A DNA stretch of 9,856 nucleotides from an uncultured Catenibacillus sp. (GCA_934339005.1 CAKRHR010000072.1:1-9856), one strand, 5' to 3'. Shown: positions 1-5,515, counted from the stretch's first letter. Translations and numbers: made by a program. Notes: generated by a model not told the origin, from the letters alone.

Positions 1-2
1 GT

Positions 3-677
3 AGTATTGGTGGTAAAACAGGCGTTGATTTTGATGCGTACAAAAACATGGTAGGTGCATTTCATCAGCCTAAGTTAGTATATATTAACTTGGCAACATT
101 AAAAACACTTAAAGAAAAGGAATATCTATCAGGCATGGGTGAGATTATCAAACATGGTCTGATTAAGGATATGGATTACTATGAGTGGATTAAAGCCAAT
201 TTAAAAGGCGTATTGGACCGCGACCTTACAGTGATGGAGGAAATGGTTTATCGCAGTTGTGATATCAAACGCCGGGTTGTTGAAAGCGATCCAAAGGAAC
301 TGACAGGCGAGAGAGCGTTGTTAAATTATGGACATACCATTGGCCATGCTGTTGAAAAGTTAATGAATTTTTCAATGCTTCATGGAGAATGTGTTGCGGT
401 GGGAGCTGTTGCTGCAGCATACATATCGATGAAACGTGGTTATATTTCGGAAGCAATGTATCAGGATATCAGAGATTGCTTTAAGATGTATCGTTTGCCT
501 GTTCAGGTTGAAGGCCCGGATGCAGAAAATGTTCTTAAGACAACAAGAATGGATAAGAAGATGGATGCCGGACACATCAAATTTATTTTGTTAAATCCTC
601 AGGGACATGCTGTGGTTGATCATACAGTGACAGACGATGAGATGCGTGCGGCAATTGCTGAAATTATATGTAAATGA
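3..677 (+). CDS. aroB: 3-dehydroquinate synthase, C-terminal part (gene starts before the window)
   Basis: AroB converts DAHP to 3-dehydroquinate, the second step of the shikimate pathway, in the cytoplasm, using NAD and a divalent metal. The reading frame is already open at base 3, where the residues SIGGKTGVDFDAYKNMVGAF match the conserved AroB segment, so the ATG at 48 is internal and the true start lies upstream. About 224 residues are visible of a family length near 350-360. The three expected metal ligands are present: Glu in GMGEIIKHG, His in LNYGHTIGHAVE, and His in MLHGECVAVG. The RMDKK segment near the end is also conserved in the family. The stop is TGA at 675-677. A hairpin begins 10 bases after the stop. 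The identification is secure; only the N-terminal part cannot be assessed. Confidence 0.96.
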   Translation, partial: SIGGKTGVDFDAYKNMVGAFHQPKLVYINLATLKTLKEKEYLSGMGEIIKHGLIKDMDYYEWIKANLKGVLDRDLTVMEEMVYRSCDIKRRVVESDPKELTGERALLNYGHTIGHAVEKLMNFSMLHGECVAVGAVAAAYISMKRGYISEAMYQDIRDCFKMYRLPVQVEGPDAENVLKTTRMDKKMDAGHIKFILLNPQGHAVVDHTVTDDEMRAAIAEIICK

Positions 678-686
678 AATTATGAT

Positions 687-717
687 ATGAGTGTCAAAAG
701 TAAATTTTGCCACTCAT
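687..717 (+). terminator. hairpin after aroB, possible weak terminator or mRNA 3' end
   Basis: Arms 687-699 and 705-717 pair at 12 of 13 positions around a 5-base loop, starting 10 bases after the aroB stop. The bases after the hairpin are not T-rich, so it is not a canonical intrinsic terminator. It may protect an mRNA end or be a small dispersed repeat, since a related hairpin lies at 5275-5299. Confidence 0.45.
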
Positions 718-796
718 TGATGTTATGAATAAAAAGATGCATGTCTAATTTATGCCTTTAGAAGCATATCAGCGAAATAAATACCGGATAGAATGT

Positions 797-830
797 TTTT
801 AGTTTTATATTTTAGTTTTATAGTTTTATA
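797..830 (+). repeat. 13-bp tandem direct repeat upstream of lspA
   Basis: The unit TTTTAGTTTTATA occurs at 797-809 and 810-822, followed by a partial third copy, GTTTTATA, at 823-830. It is AT-only apart from one G per unit and lies about 55 bases before lspA. Replication slippage is the simplest explanation. Confidence 0.8.
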
Positions 831-832
831 AT
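804..832 (+). promoter_or_regulatory. candidate promoter for lspA
   Basis: A perfect -10 hexamer, TATAAT, lies at 827-832. A weak -35, TTTATA, lies at 804-809 with a 17-bp spacer. It is placed sensibly ahead of lspA, but the whole stretch is an AT-rich repeat, so a chance match is likely enough to keep confidence low. Confidence 0.35.
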
Positions 833-883
833 AGTAAAAAGTTATAAATCCGGAAAATGAATCATTGCAGGAGAAAATAATTT

Positions 884-1414
884 ATGAAATATATCAAAGC
901 AATCATTGGCGTTGTTTTGCTTGTGATTTTGGACCAGATTACAAAATGGCTTGCTGTGAAATATCTGATGCCAGGTGGACCAAAGGTACTTATTGAAAAC
1001 GTCTTTGAATTAAGATATCTTGAGAACCGTGGTATGGCATTTGGTATGATGCAGAATCAGAAAGTATTTTTTGTCATTATGACATTGATTATTGTTGCGG
1101 CACTGGTTGTATTTTATGCTAAGGTGCCGGATACAAAGCGTATGTTGCCGATGCGTATTCTTGCAGTATGCATTATGGCGGGGGCACTTGGAAATTTTAT
1201 TGACAGAGTGCGTCAGTCCTATGTTGTGGATTTCTTTTATTTTAAATTAATTGATTTCCCGATTTTTAATGTGGCAGATATTTATGTGACCGTGTCAGCA
1301 ATCGTATTTCTTGTGCTTGTATTGTTTTATTACAAAGAAGATGATTATGCCTTTTTAAGTAGAAAAAAGAAAGCTGATGCTGGTAAAGCTAAAGATGCAG
1401 ACTCTGAAAAATAA
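884..1414 (+). CDS. lspA: lipoprotein signal peptidase (signal peptidase II)
   Basis: LspA cleaves the signal peptide of prolipoproteins after diacylglyceryl transfer, within the cytoplasmic membrane. The 176-residue product has four hydrophobic segments (about 5-24, 62-79, 90-106 and 130-150), as expected of the family. Conserved motifs are visible: D17 in LDQITKW, N48 in ENRGMAFG, the GNxIDR block with N104 and D107, VVDF at 114-117, and FNVAD at 128-132. D107 and D132 correspond to the catalytic aspartate pair. The C-terminal tail (about 151-176) is lysine- and aspartate-rich and presumably cytoplasmic. An AGGAG site about ten bases upstream supports the ATG at 884. The following gene is an RluA-family synthase, the same pairing as lspA-ylyB in Bacillus. 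Identification is secure. Confidence 0.97.
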   Translation: MKYIKAIIGVVLLVILDQITKWLAVKYLMPGGPKVLIENVFELRYLENRGMAFGMMQNQKVFFVIMTLIIVAALVVFYAKVPDTKRMLPMRILAVCIMAGALGNFIDRVRQSYVVDFFYFKLIDFPIFNVADIYVTVSAIVFLVLVLFYYKEDDYAFLSRKKKADAGKAKDADSEK

Positions 1415-1435
1415 AGTGTAAATCTGATTGAAATT

Positions 1436-1474
1436 AACCTTATTTAATTTAATGAATTTAATTAAATAAAGGTT
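1436..1474 (+). terminator. AT-rich hairpin between lspA and rluD
   Basis: Arms 1436-1449 (AACCTTATTTAATT) and 1460-1474 pair along 14 bp with a single bulged A, around a 10-base loop. It lies 21 bases past the lspA stop. There is no clean U tract after it, so it could be a leaky terminator, a processing site or a stabiliser of the lspA mRNA. Its 3' base runs into the tandem repeat at 1468-1500. Confidence 0.4.
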
Positions 1475-1500
1475 ATACTTATGAAAGGTTATTACTTATG
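1468..1500 (+). repeat. tandem direct repeat of 16/17 bp upstream of rluD
   Basis: AAAGGTTATACTTATG at 1468-1483 is followed directly by AAAGGTTATTACTTATG at 1484-1500; the second copy has one extra T. The first copy begins inside the 3' arm of the hairpin at 1436-1474, so the duplication copied part of that arm. Confidence 0.8.
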
Positions 1501-1602
1501 AAATGATTTCAGTGAAATTAAGAACAGTAAAATGTTTTAAATTTTAGAAAATGAATCGTTAAAATAATAATCATTAAAATTAATAAGGAGAAATCCTCTT
1601 AA

Positions 1603-2529
1603 ATGAACACAGATATTTTAAATTTTATTGTTGAACCTGAATTTCAGGATTTGCGTATTGATAAATACTTAAGTACGATGATGCCTGAACAGTCAAGGTC
1701 ATATATACAGAAGCTGATTAAAAATGAAGCCGTATTTGTCGATTTAAAGCCTGTTAAAAGCAATTATAAGGTTTCTGATGGACAGAGCGTAGAAGTGCAC
1801 CTTCCTGAGCCTGTCAGCCTTGATGTAGAGCCTGAGAATATTCCGCTGGACATTATTTATGAAGATGATGATGTTATTTTGATTAACAAACCAAAGGATA
1901 TGGTTGTTCATCCGAGTGCAGGACATGAGCATCATACGATCGTGAATGCGGTGCTGTATCATTGTGATGGACATTTATCGTCCATTAACGGTGTTTTAAG
2001 GCCGGGAATTGTACACCGTATAGATAAAGATACGACAGGTGTTATTGTTGTCTGTAAGACAGATAAAGCGCATAATAGTCTGGCTGAGCAGCTTAAGGAA
2101 CATAGTATTACGCGAAAGTATCATGCGATTGTCTATAATAATTTTACAGAAGATGAAGGTACTGTAGATGCACCTATTGGCCGTTCGATGAATGACCGTA
2201 AGAAAATGGCAATTAACCGAACAAATGGTCGGAATGCGGTAACACATTATAAAGTATTGAAACGTTTCGGACAGTATACCTATATTGAATGCCAGCTTGA
2301 AACAGGGCGTACGCATCAGATTCGTGTACACATGGCAAGTATAGGGCATCCGTTACTTGGAGATACAGTTTACGGACCTGCAAAATCACCTTTTGGCAAT
2401 TTGCAGGGACAGACTTTACACGCAAAGGTACTTGGATTTGTACATCCGACAACTGGTGAATACGTTGAATTTGACACACCGTTGCCGGAATACTTCAAGA
2501 AGCTTTTAGATAAGCTGGAAATAAAATAA
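1603..2529 (+). CDS. rluD: RluA-family 23S rRNA pseudouridine synthase (RluD/YlyB type)
   Basis: The product isomerises uridines to pseudouridine in RNA; RluD modifies helix 69 of 23S rRNA in E. coli, but the exact site of this homologue cannot be read from sequence. The 308 residues show an N-terminal S4 RNA-binding domain (about 16-75) and the RluA catalytic domain. The catalytic motif is HRIDKDTTG, with H138, R139 and catalytic D141. The conserved LETGRTHQIRVH block is at 232-243 and GHPLLGDTVYG at 248-258. Length is normal for the family. The start at 1603 has an AAGGAG site at 1585-1590, with a rather long 12-base spacing. lspA lies 188 bp upstream, as in Bacillus lspA-ylyB, which supports a YlyB-like identity. 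The gene symbol is by homology to RluD. Confidence 0.93.
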   Translation: MNTDILNFIVEPEFQDLRIDKYLSTMMPEQSRSYIQKLIKNEAVFVDLKPVKSNYKVSDGQSVEVHLPEPVSLDVEPENIPLDIIYEDDDVILINKPKDMVVHPSAGHEHHTIVNAVLYHCDGHLSSINGVLRPGIVHRIDKDTTGVIVVCKTDKAHNSLAEQLKEHSITRKYHAIVYNNFTEDEGTVDAPIGRSMNDRKKMAINRTNGRNAVTHYKVLKRFGQYTYIECQLETGRTHQIRVHMASIGHPLLGDTVYGPAKSPFGNLQGQTLHAKVLGFVHPTTGEYVEFDTPLPEYFKKLLDKLEIK

Positions 2530-2540
2530 TTGGATAAATA

Positions 2541-2656
2541 AAATAAAAAGCAGGTATAAAAATCTATATGATTTGCATTATTTGATAATTTAATTGATAA
2601 GGCAGACAGGATATAGGCAAATATAAAGAAACAGTAAAAATACCTGCTTTTTATTT
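2541..2656. repeat. 17-bp perfect inverted repeat enclosing 82 bases; possible terminator or small mobile repeat
   Basis: AAATAAAAAGCAGGTAT at 2541-2557 is exactly complementary to 2640-2656, separated by 82 bases. Within the loop, ATTTGC (2571-2576) can pair with GCAAAT (2617-2622), making a nested second helix. The right arm ends in CTTTTTATTT, so a folded transcript would look like a terminator for rluD, but the loop is far longer than usual. No target-site duplication is evident at the edges. It could be a terminator interrupted by an insertion, a structured small RNA, or a 116-bp MITE-like element. Confidence 0.6.
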
Positions 2657-2667
2657 GCGACATATAT

Positions 2668-2697
2668 CTTTGCGCCAAATACGGATTTATTGCAAAG
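2668..2697. promoter_or_regulatory. 30-bp imperfect palindrome upstream of the recombinase promoter
   Basis: CTTTGCGCCAAAT (2668-2680) and ATTTATTGCAAAG (2685-2697) are inverted copies matching at 10 of 13 positions around a 4-base spacer. The palindrome ends eight bases before the -35 hexamer of the recombinase promoter. The position suits an operator, or a binding site for the recombinase itself, since XerS recombinases are known to act on a dif site next to their own gene. Neither role can be shown from sequence. Confidence 0.4.
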
Positions 2698-2704
2698 ATT
2701 GACC

Positions 2705-2734
2705 TTGACAAAGGTGAATACTATCACATATAAT
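2705..2734 (+). promoter_or_regulatory. consensus sigma-A promoter for the recombinase gene
   Basis: Perfect -35 TTGACA at 2705-2710 and perfect -10 TATAAT at 2729-2734 are separated by 18 bp. Transcription should start near 2741, giving a leader of about 170 bases before the start codon at 2913. The -35 sits in the loop of a small dyad, ACCTT-GACA-AAGGT, at 2702-2715. Confidence 0.75.
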
Positions 2735-2791
2735 CATTTCAGACGCAAATTTAATGCAAAATGTCGATATGATGTGTTTCTGTTTATAGGC

Positions 2792-2823
2792 ATTTATGTT
2801 ATATGTTATTTATGTTATATGTT
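2792..2823 (+). repeat. 16-bp tandem repeat in the recombinase leader
   Basis: ATTTATGTTATATGTT occurs twice without a gap, at 2792-2807 and 2808-2823. Looser variants of TTTATGTT continue to about 2896. The remainder of the leader, to 2912, is simple AT-rich sequence in which I see no riboswitch or other defined structure. Confidence 0.8.
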
Positions 2824-2912
2824 ATAGCTATTTATGTCTTTATATAGTAATTTATATCTATATTATGTTTATTCATGGTTATGTTTATTTATGTTGATGA
2901 GGTGTTTTATAT

Positions 2913-4007
2913 ATGAGTAAGCCAATATCTTATTATGAACAAAAAAATATGGATTACACGACAAAGCTTCGTGAAGTTCTTGCAGAACTACCTGCCTTTT
3001 GCAGGGATTTTTTCAGAGCTATGGAACCTAAAACTCAGCCTAAAACACGGATTTCCTATGCGTATGATTTACGGATTTTCTTTAATTTCCTTATTGAGAA
3101 AAATCCGGTATTTAAGGATTATGCGTTGGCTGATTTCAAATTATCTGATCTGGATAAGCTTCAGGCAGTCGATATTGAGGAATACGAAGAATATCTTAAG
3201 TTGTATGATGCTTCAGGTGATAAGACAATCACTAATACAGAGAAAGGTTTGGCACGTAAAATGTCATCTTTGCGCAGCTTTTATAATTATTACTTTAAGC
3301 ATCTGATGATTACGACAAATCCACCGATGCAGGTGGCCATGCCAAAGTTGCATCAAAAAGCAATCATACGTTTGGATGTTGATGAAGTCGCTGAATTACT
3401 GGATTATATTGAAAATTGCGGTGAATCTTTGAGTGGTCAGAAAAAAGTTTATTATGAAAAAACAAAATATCGTGATTTGGCTTTAATTACACTGCTCTTA
3501 GGTACAGGTATCCGTGTGTCTGAATGTGTAGGTCTGGATATGAATGATGTTGATTTTAAGAATAATTCTATCAAGGTGACACGAAAAGGCGGCAACCAAA
3601 TGTATGTTTATTTTGGTAATGAAGTTGAAAATGCGTTATATGACTATCTTAACCAGACCAGATTGCATACTACGCCCCTGCCTGGCTATGAAAATGCCCT
3701 CTTTTTATCCATGCAGCGTAAACGAATCAGTGTGCGTTCGGTTGAGGAGCTTGTACATAAATATTCAATGCAGGTGACGCCAAACAAACATATTACGCCG
3801 CATAAATTCAGAAGTACATATGGTACAAATTTATATAGGGAAACCGGCGATATTTACCTTGTAGCGGATGTCCTGGGGCATAAAGACGTAAATACGACAA
3901 AAAAGCATTATGCGGATATGGGCGATGACCGTAGACGTATGGCTGCTTCTGCTGTTATTCTAAGGGAAAAACGTGAAGAAAAGGTCACGTTGAAAGACAA
4001 TATATAA
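2913..4007 (+). CDS. XerS-like tyrosine recombinase (site-specific integrase family)
   Basis: This is a complete 364-residue tyrosine recombinase, which cuts and rejoins DNA through a 3'-phosphotyrosine. An N-terminal core-binding (SAM-like) domain spans about 29-135 and the catalytic domain about 150-345. All expected residues are visible: R201 (GTGIRVSE), K225 (TRKGG), H297 and R300 (HKFR), H323 (LGHKD) and the nucleophile Y333 (KHYAD). Length and the layout around LS...K..YRDLALITLLLGTGIR resemble, from memory, the single-recombinase XerS proteins (about 356 aa) more than XerC/XerD (about 300 aa). No phage or transposon gene is nearby, which favours a housekeeping chromosome-resolution role. 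A prophage-type integrase or phase-variation invertase remains possible. GAGGTG at 2899-2904, eight bases before ATG, supports the start. It has its own consensus promoter. Confidence 0.88.
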   Translation: MSKPISYYEQKNMDYTTKLREVLAELPAFCRDFFRAMEPKTQPKTRISYAYDLRIFFNFLIEKNPVFKDYALADFKLSDLDKLQAVDIEEYEEYLKLYDASGDKTITNTEKGLARKMSSLRSFYNYYFKHLMITTNPPMQVAMPKLHQKAIIRLDVDEVAELLDYIENCGESLSGQKKVYYEKTKYRDLALITLLLGTGIRVSECVGLDMNDVDFKNNSIKVTRKGGNQMYVYFGNEVENALYDYLNQTRLHTTPLPGYENALFLSMQRKRISVRSVEELVHKYSMQVTPNKHITPHKFRSTYGTNLYRETGDIYLVADVLGHKDVNTTKKHYADMGDDRRRMAASAVILREKREEKVTLKDNI

Positions 4008-4019
4008 AAGATACATAAG

Positions 4020-4042
4020 TTTACATAAAAATATTATGTAAA
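4020..4042 (+). terminator. small hairpin after the recombinase gene
   Basis: TTTACATAA (4020-4028) and TTATGTAAA (4034-4042) form a perfect 9-bp stem with a 5-base loop, 12 bases past the stop. It is AT-rich and has no U run after it, so termination would be weak at best. Confidence 0.35.
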
Positions 4043-4098
4043 TCTATACATTTGAAGTATATTTTGCAAAAAATAAAATATTATAAGTAACCTTTTAA

Positions 4099-4125
4099 AA
4101 AGTATATAGACCTAAAGTATATAGA
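4099..4125 (+). repeat. 12-bp direct repeat upstream of ttcA
   Basis: AAAGTATATAGA occurs at 4099-4110 and 4114-4125, a 15-base period, just before the start region of the next gene. No clear promoter was found here; the best match is a weak TTGAAG (4052-4057) with TAAAAT (4074-4079) and a 16-bp spacer. Confidence 0.7.
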
Positions 4126-4158
4126 ATAAATACGATGCAAAGGAGTTTACAACCATTT

Positions 4159-4920
4159 ATGAAGCTTCAACAGTTATTAAGTTATACAAGGCGTGCGGTG
4201 GATGATTATCAGATGATAGAGTCCGGAGATAAAATTGCCATCGGCATATCCGGAGGCAAGGACAGTCTGACTTTATTGTATGCACTCAGTGGTCTGCGCC
4301 GCTTCTATCCTGCCCCATTTGATGTCGTAGCAATTACGGTGGATTTGGGACTTGAGGGCTTTGATTTGTCGGAGATTGAAAAGTTGTGTGAGGCATTGGA
4401 TGTGCCATATCACATCGTTCATACAGAGATTGGACATATTATCTTTGACGAACGTAAGGAAAAGAATCCATGCTCGCTGTGTGCCAAGATGCGTAAAGGT
4501 GCATTTAATCAGAAAGCAAAGGAACTTGGCTGTAATAAGATTGCTTATGGACATCACAGAGATGACCTGGTGGAAACGATGCTGCTGTCACTGCTCTTTG
4601 AGGGGCAGTTCTACTCGTTCTCTCCAAAAACATATCTTGAACGTATGGATATCACACTGATTCGTCCGCTACTCTATGTGAAAGAAGCAGATGTGATAGG
4701 ATTTAAAAATAAATATCACTTGCCGGTAGTAAAAAGTCCATGTCCGGCAAATGGATATACAAAAAGGGAATATGTGAAAGAACTCTCGCATCGTCTAAAT
4801 TGCGAGCATCCTGGTGCAACTGAACGTATGTTTTCTGCAGTGATTCATGGAGATATCAAGGGTTGGCCGAAGCGAGTTGAGCATCTGCAGGATTCTGAAC
4901 AGAATAATATGGCAGAATAA
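4159..4920 (+). CDS. ttcA: TtcA-family tRNA 2-thiocytidine synthase (PP-loop ATPase)
   Basis: TtcA-type enzymes adenylate a tRNA base with ATP and replace oxygen with sulfur, typically at cytidine 32, with the help of a [4Fe-4S] cluster. From ATG 4159 the product is 253 residues. The PP-loop SGGKDS is at 31-36 and the family motif GHHRDD at 131-136. The cluster ligands are C105 and C108 (PCSLC) and C195 (SPCPANG), matching the three-cysteine pattern. The frame also has an ATG at 4135, but the ribosome-binding sequence AAAGGAG (4139-4145) lies inside that extension and 13 bases before 4159. The sequence MKLQQLLSYTRRAVDDY is a natural beginning, so 4159 is preferred. The exact tRNA target in this organism is inferred. 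The last 65 bases overlap the convergent LysM gene. Confidence 0.88.
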   Translation: MKLQQLLSYTRRAVDDYQMIESGDKIAIGISGGKDSLTLLYALSGLRRFYPAPFDVVAITVDLGLEGFDLSEIEKLCEALDVPYHIVHTEIGHIIFDERKEKNPCSLCAKMRKGAFNQKAKELGCNKIAYGHHRDDLVETMLLSLLFEGQFYSFSPKTYLERMDITLIRPLLYVKEADVIGFKNKYHLPVVKSPCPANGYTKREYVKELSHRLNCEHPGATERMFSAVIHGDIKGWPKRVEHLQDSEQNNMAE

Positions 4921-5209
4921 GAAGCTGACCTTCATAGATATAGCCATCTTTACCCAAGTCATTAGATGCGATGATATCCTGAATATAGTCATTAATGGAA
5001 GCTGTATATGTGTGGTCCATATGGCTGTCGGCAATACTCCAGAGTGAATCTCCGGAAACAACCACGTAGCTTGTAAAACACTTTACAGTGTTTTGGGGAA
5101 TGTCTGTACTGGCAGAGGCATCAATGCCCTTTAAAAAGCGTGTAAAAGTCAGAGAAAACACAACCAGAATCAGACCCATAATCACTGTTTTCTTTAATTT
5201 GTAATTCAT
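4856..5209 (-). CDS. membrane-anchored LysM protein, probable SOS-induced YneA-like division inhibitor
   Basis: The product has 117 residues: a short basic N-terminus, one hydrophobic segment at about 8-23 (membrane anchor or uncleaved signal), and a single LysM domain at about 48-101 (YVVVSGDSLWSIA ... IYEGQLLILP), the fold that binds N-acetylglucosamine in peptidoglycan. In Bacillus, YneA has the same architecture, is transcribed divergently from lexA and blocks cell division during the SOS response. Here the gene likewise diverges from lexA, and its consensus promoter contains a LexA box. The start at 5209 is chosen because GAGAGGGG (5225-5218) lies 8 bases upstream; ATGs at 5233 and 5215 share the frame but lack good spacing. 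The 3' end overlaps ttcA by 65 bp. The LysM fold is certain; the division-inhibitor role is inferred from position, architecture and control. Confidence 0.85.
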   Translation of the reverse strand: MNYKLKKTVIMGLILVVFSLTFTRFLKGIDASASTDIPQNTVKCFTSYVVVSGDSLWSIADSHMDHTYTASINDYIQDIIASNDLGKDGYIYEGQLLILPYYSVQNPADAQLASANP

Positions 5210-5274
5210 AATCATAACCCCTCTCTTGTTCATATAACAAACAATAAATATTGATAAAAATAAAAGATGATGTC

Positions 5275-5299
5275 AGGGTCAAAAGGTATTTTGCCCCCT
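5275..5299. other. imperfect hairpin in the LysM leader
   Basis: AGGGTCAAAA (5275-5284) and TTTTGCCCCCT (5289-5299) pair over nine bp with a small internal loop. It lies in the leader of about 170 bases between the LysM promoter and its start codon. Its core, GTCAAAAG..TA..TTTTGCC, resembles the hairpin after aroB at 687-717, suggesting a small dispersed repeat. The rest of the gap from 5210 to 5515 is explained by the LysM leader, the LexA boxes and the two promoters. Confidence 0.4.
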
Positions 5300-5365
5300 A
5301 ACTTGATTAGTAAGCAGATGATGAGTGTATGTGATAAATATAGTCTGTCACAAACACAAGTTCTG

Positions 5366-5379
5366 CGAACATCTGTTTT
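5366..5379 (-). promoter_or_regulatory. LexA (SOS) box 1
   Basis: CGAACATCTGTTTT matches the Bacillus-type LexA consensus CGAACRNRYGTTYC at 12 of 14 positions. On the minus strand it begins just after the predicted LysM transcription start (near 5381), so bound LexA would block initiation. Confidence 0.65.
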
Positions 5380-5387
5380 GTAATTGC

Positions 5388-5416
5388 ATTATAACGAACG
5401 GACGTTCACTTGTCAA
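5388..5416 (-). promoter_or_regulatory. consensus sigma-A promoter for the LysM gene
   Basis: Read on the minus strand, TTGACA (5416-5411) and TATAAT (5393-5388) are both perfect and 17 bp apart. LexA box 2 occupies the spacer. A promoter this strong would need tight repression, in keeping with SOS control. Confidence 0.85.
5395..5408 (-). promoter_or_regulatory. LexA (SOS) box 2
   Basis: CGAACGGACGTTCA matches the Bacillus-type LexA consensus at 13 of 14 positions and has near-perfect dyad symmetry. It lies wholly within the 17-bp spacer of the LysM promoter, an ideal position for repression. It is the best match of the four boxes in this region. Confidence 0.85.
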
Positions 5417-5434
5417 TGCTTTTTTGAAAAAATT

Positions 5435-5448
5435 CAAACAAATGTTTG
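5435..5448 (+). promoter_or_regulatory. LexA (SOS) box 3
   Basis: CAAACAAATGTTTG differs from the CGAAC...GTTYG palindrome only by A for G at position 2, and is itself symmetric in its outer bases. It overlaps the first three bases of the lexA -35 hexamer and directly abuts box 4. Confidence 0.65.
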
Positions 5449-5474
5449 CAAAAATATGTTCGGCATGGTATGAT
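5446..5474 (+). promoter_or_regulatory. promoter of lexA with extended -10
   Basis: The -35 TTGCAA (5446-5451) and the -10 TATGAT (5469-5474) are 17 bp apart. The -10 is preceded by TGG, giving the TGn extended form. Boxes 3 and 4 overlap the -35 and most of the spacer, so lexA should repress itself. Confidence 0.7.
5449..5462 (+). promoter_or_regulatory. LexA (SOS) box 4, degenerate left half
   Basis: CAAAAATATGTTCG has a perfect right half (GTTCG) and two mismatches in the left. It follows box 3 without a gap and lies within the lexA -35/-10 spacer. It is probably a weaker site that could be filled cooperatively with box 3. Confidence 0.45.
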
Positions 5475-5515
5475 AGAGTTAATAAATTGTAAGTATGACG
5501 GAGGTAATATAGTAT

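Noticed and set aside
48..677. ATG at 48 as the start of a shortened aroB
   Set aside because: The frame is open and conserved from base 3, so the ATG is internal and the gene is cut only by the window edge.
2218..2231. LexA-box-like CGAACAAATGGTCG
   Set aside because: It lies in the middle of the rluD coding region with no promoter nearby; a chance match.
2653..2680. A 28-bp stretch with dif-like dimensions (ATTTG and CAAAT ends, AT-rich centre)
   Set aside because: Arm symmetry is only 9 of 14 and the match to known dif sites is poor; the overlapping palindrome at 2668-2697 is more symmetric.
2792..2896. Repeated TTTATGTT units considered as a CRISPR or iteron array
   Set aside because: Only two exact copies without spacers, then loose AT-rich variants; no cas or replication gene nearby.
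4720..4750. Inverted repeat TTGCCGG/CCGGCAA as a possible minus-strand terminator for the LysM gene
   Set aside because: It is inside the ttcA coding sequence over a conserved motif, with a 17-base loop and a T-rich tract only several bases later; too weak to call.
5330..5352. TGTGA and TCACA half sites resembling a CRP operator
   Set aside because: The halves are 13 bases apart rather than 6, and this type of bacterium is not expected to use a CRP/cAMP operator of that form.
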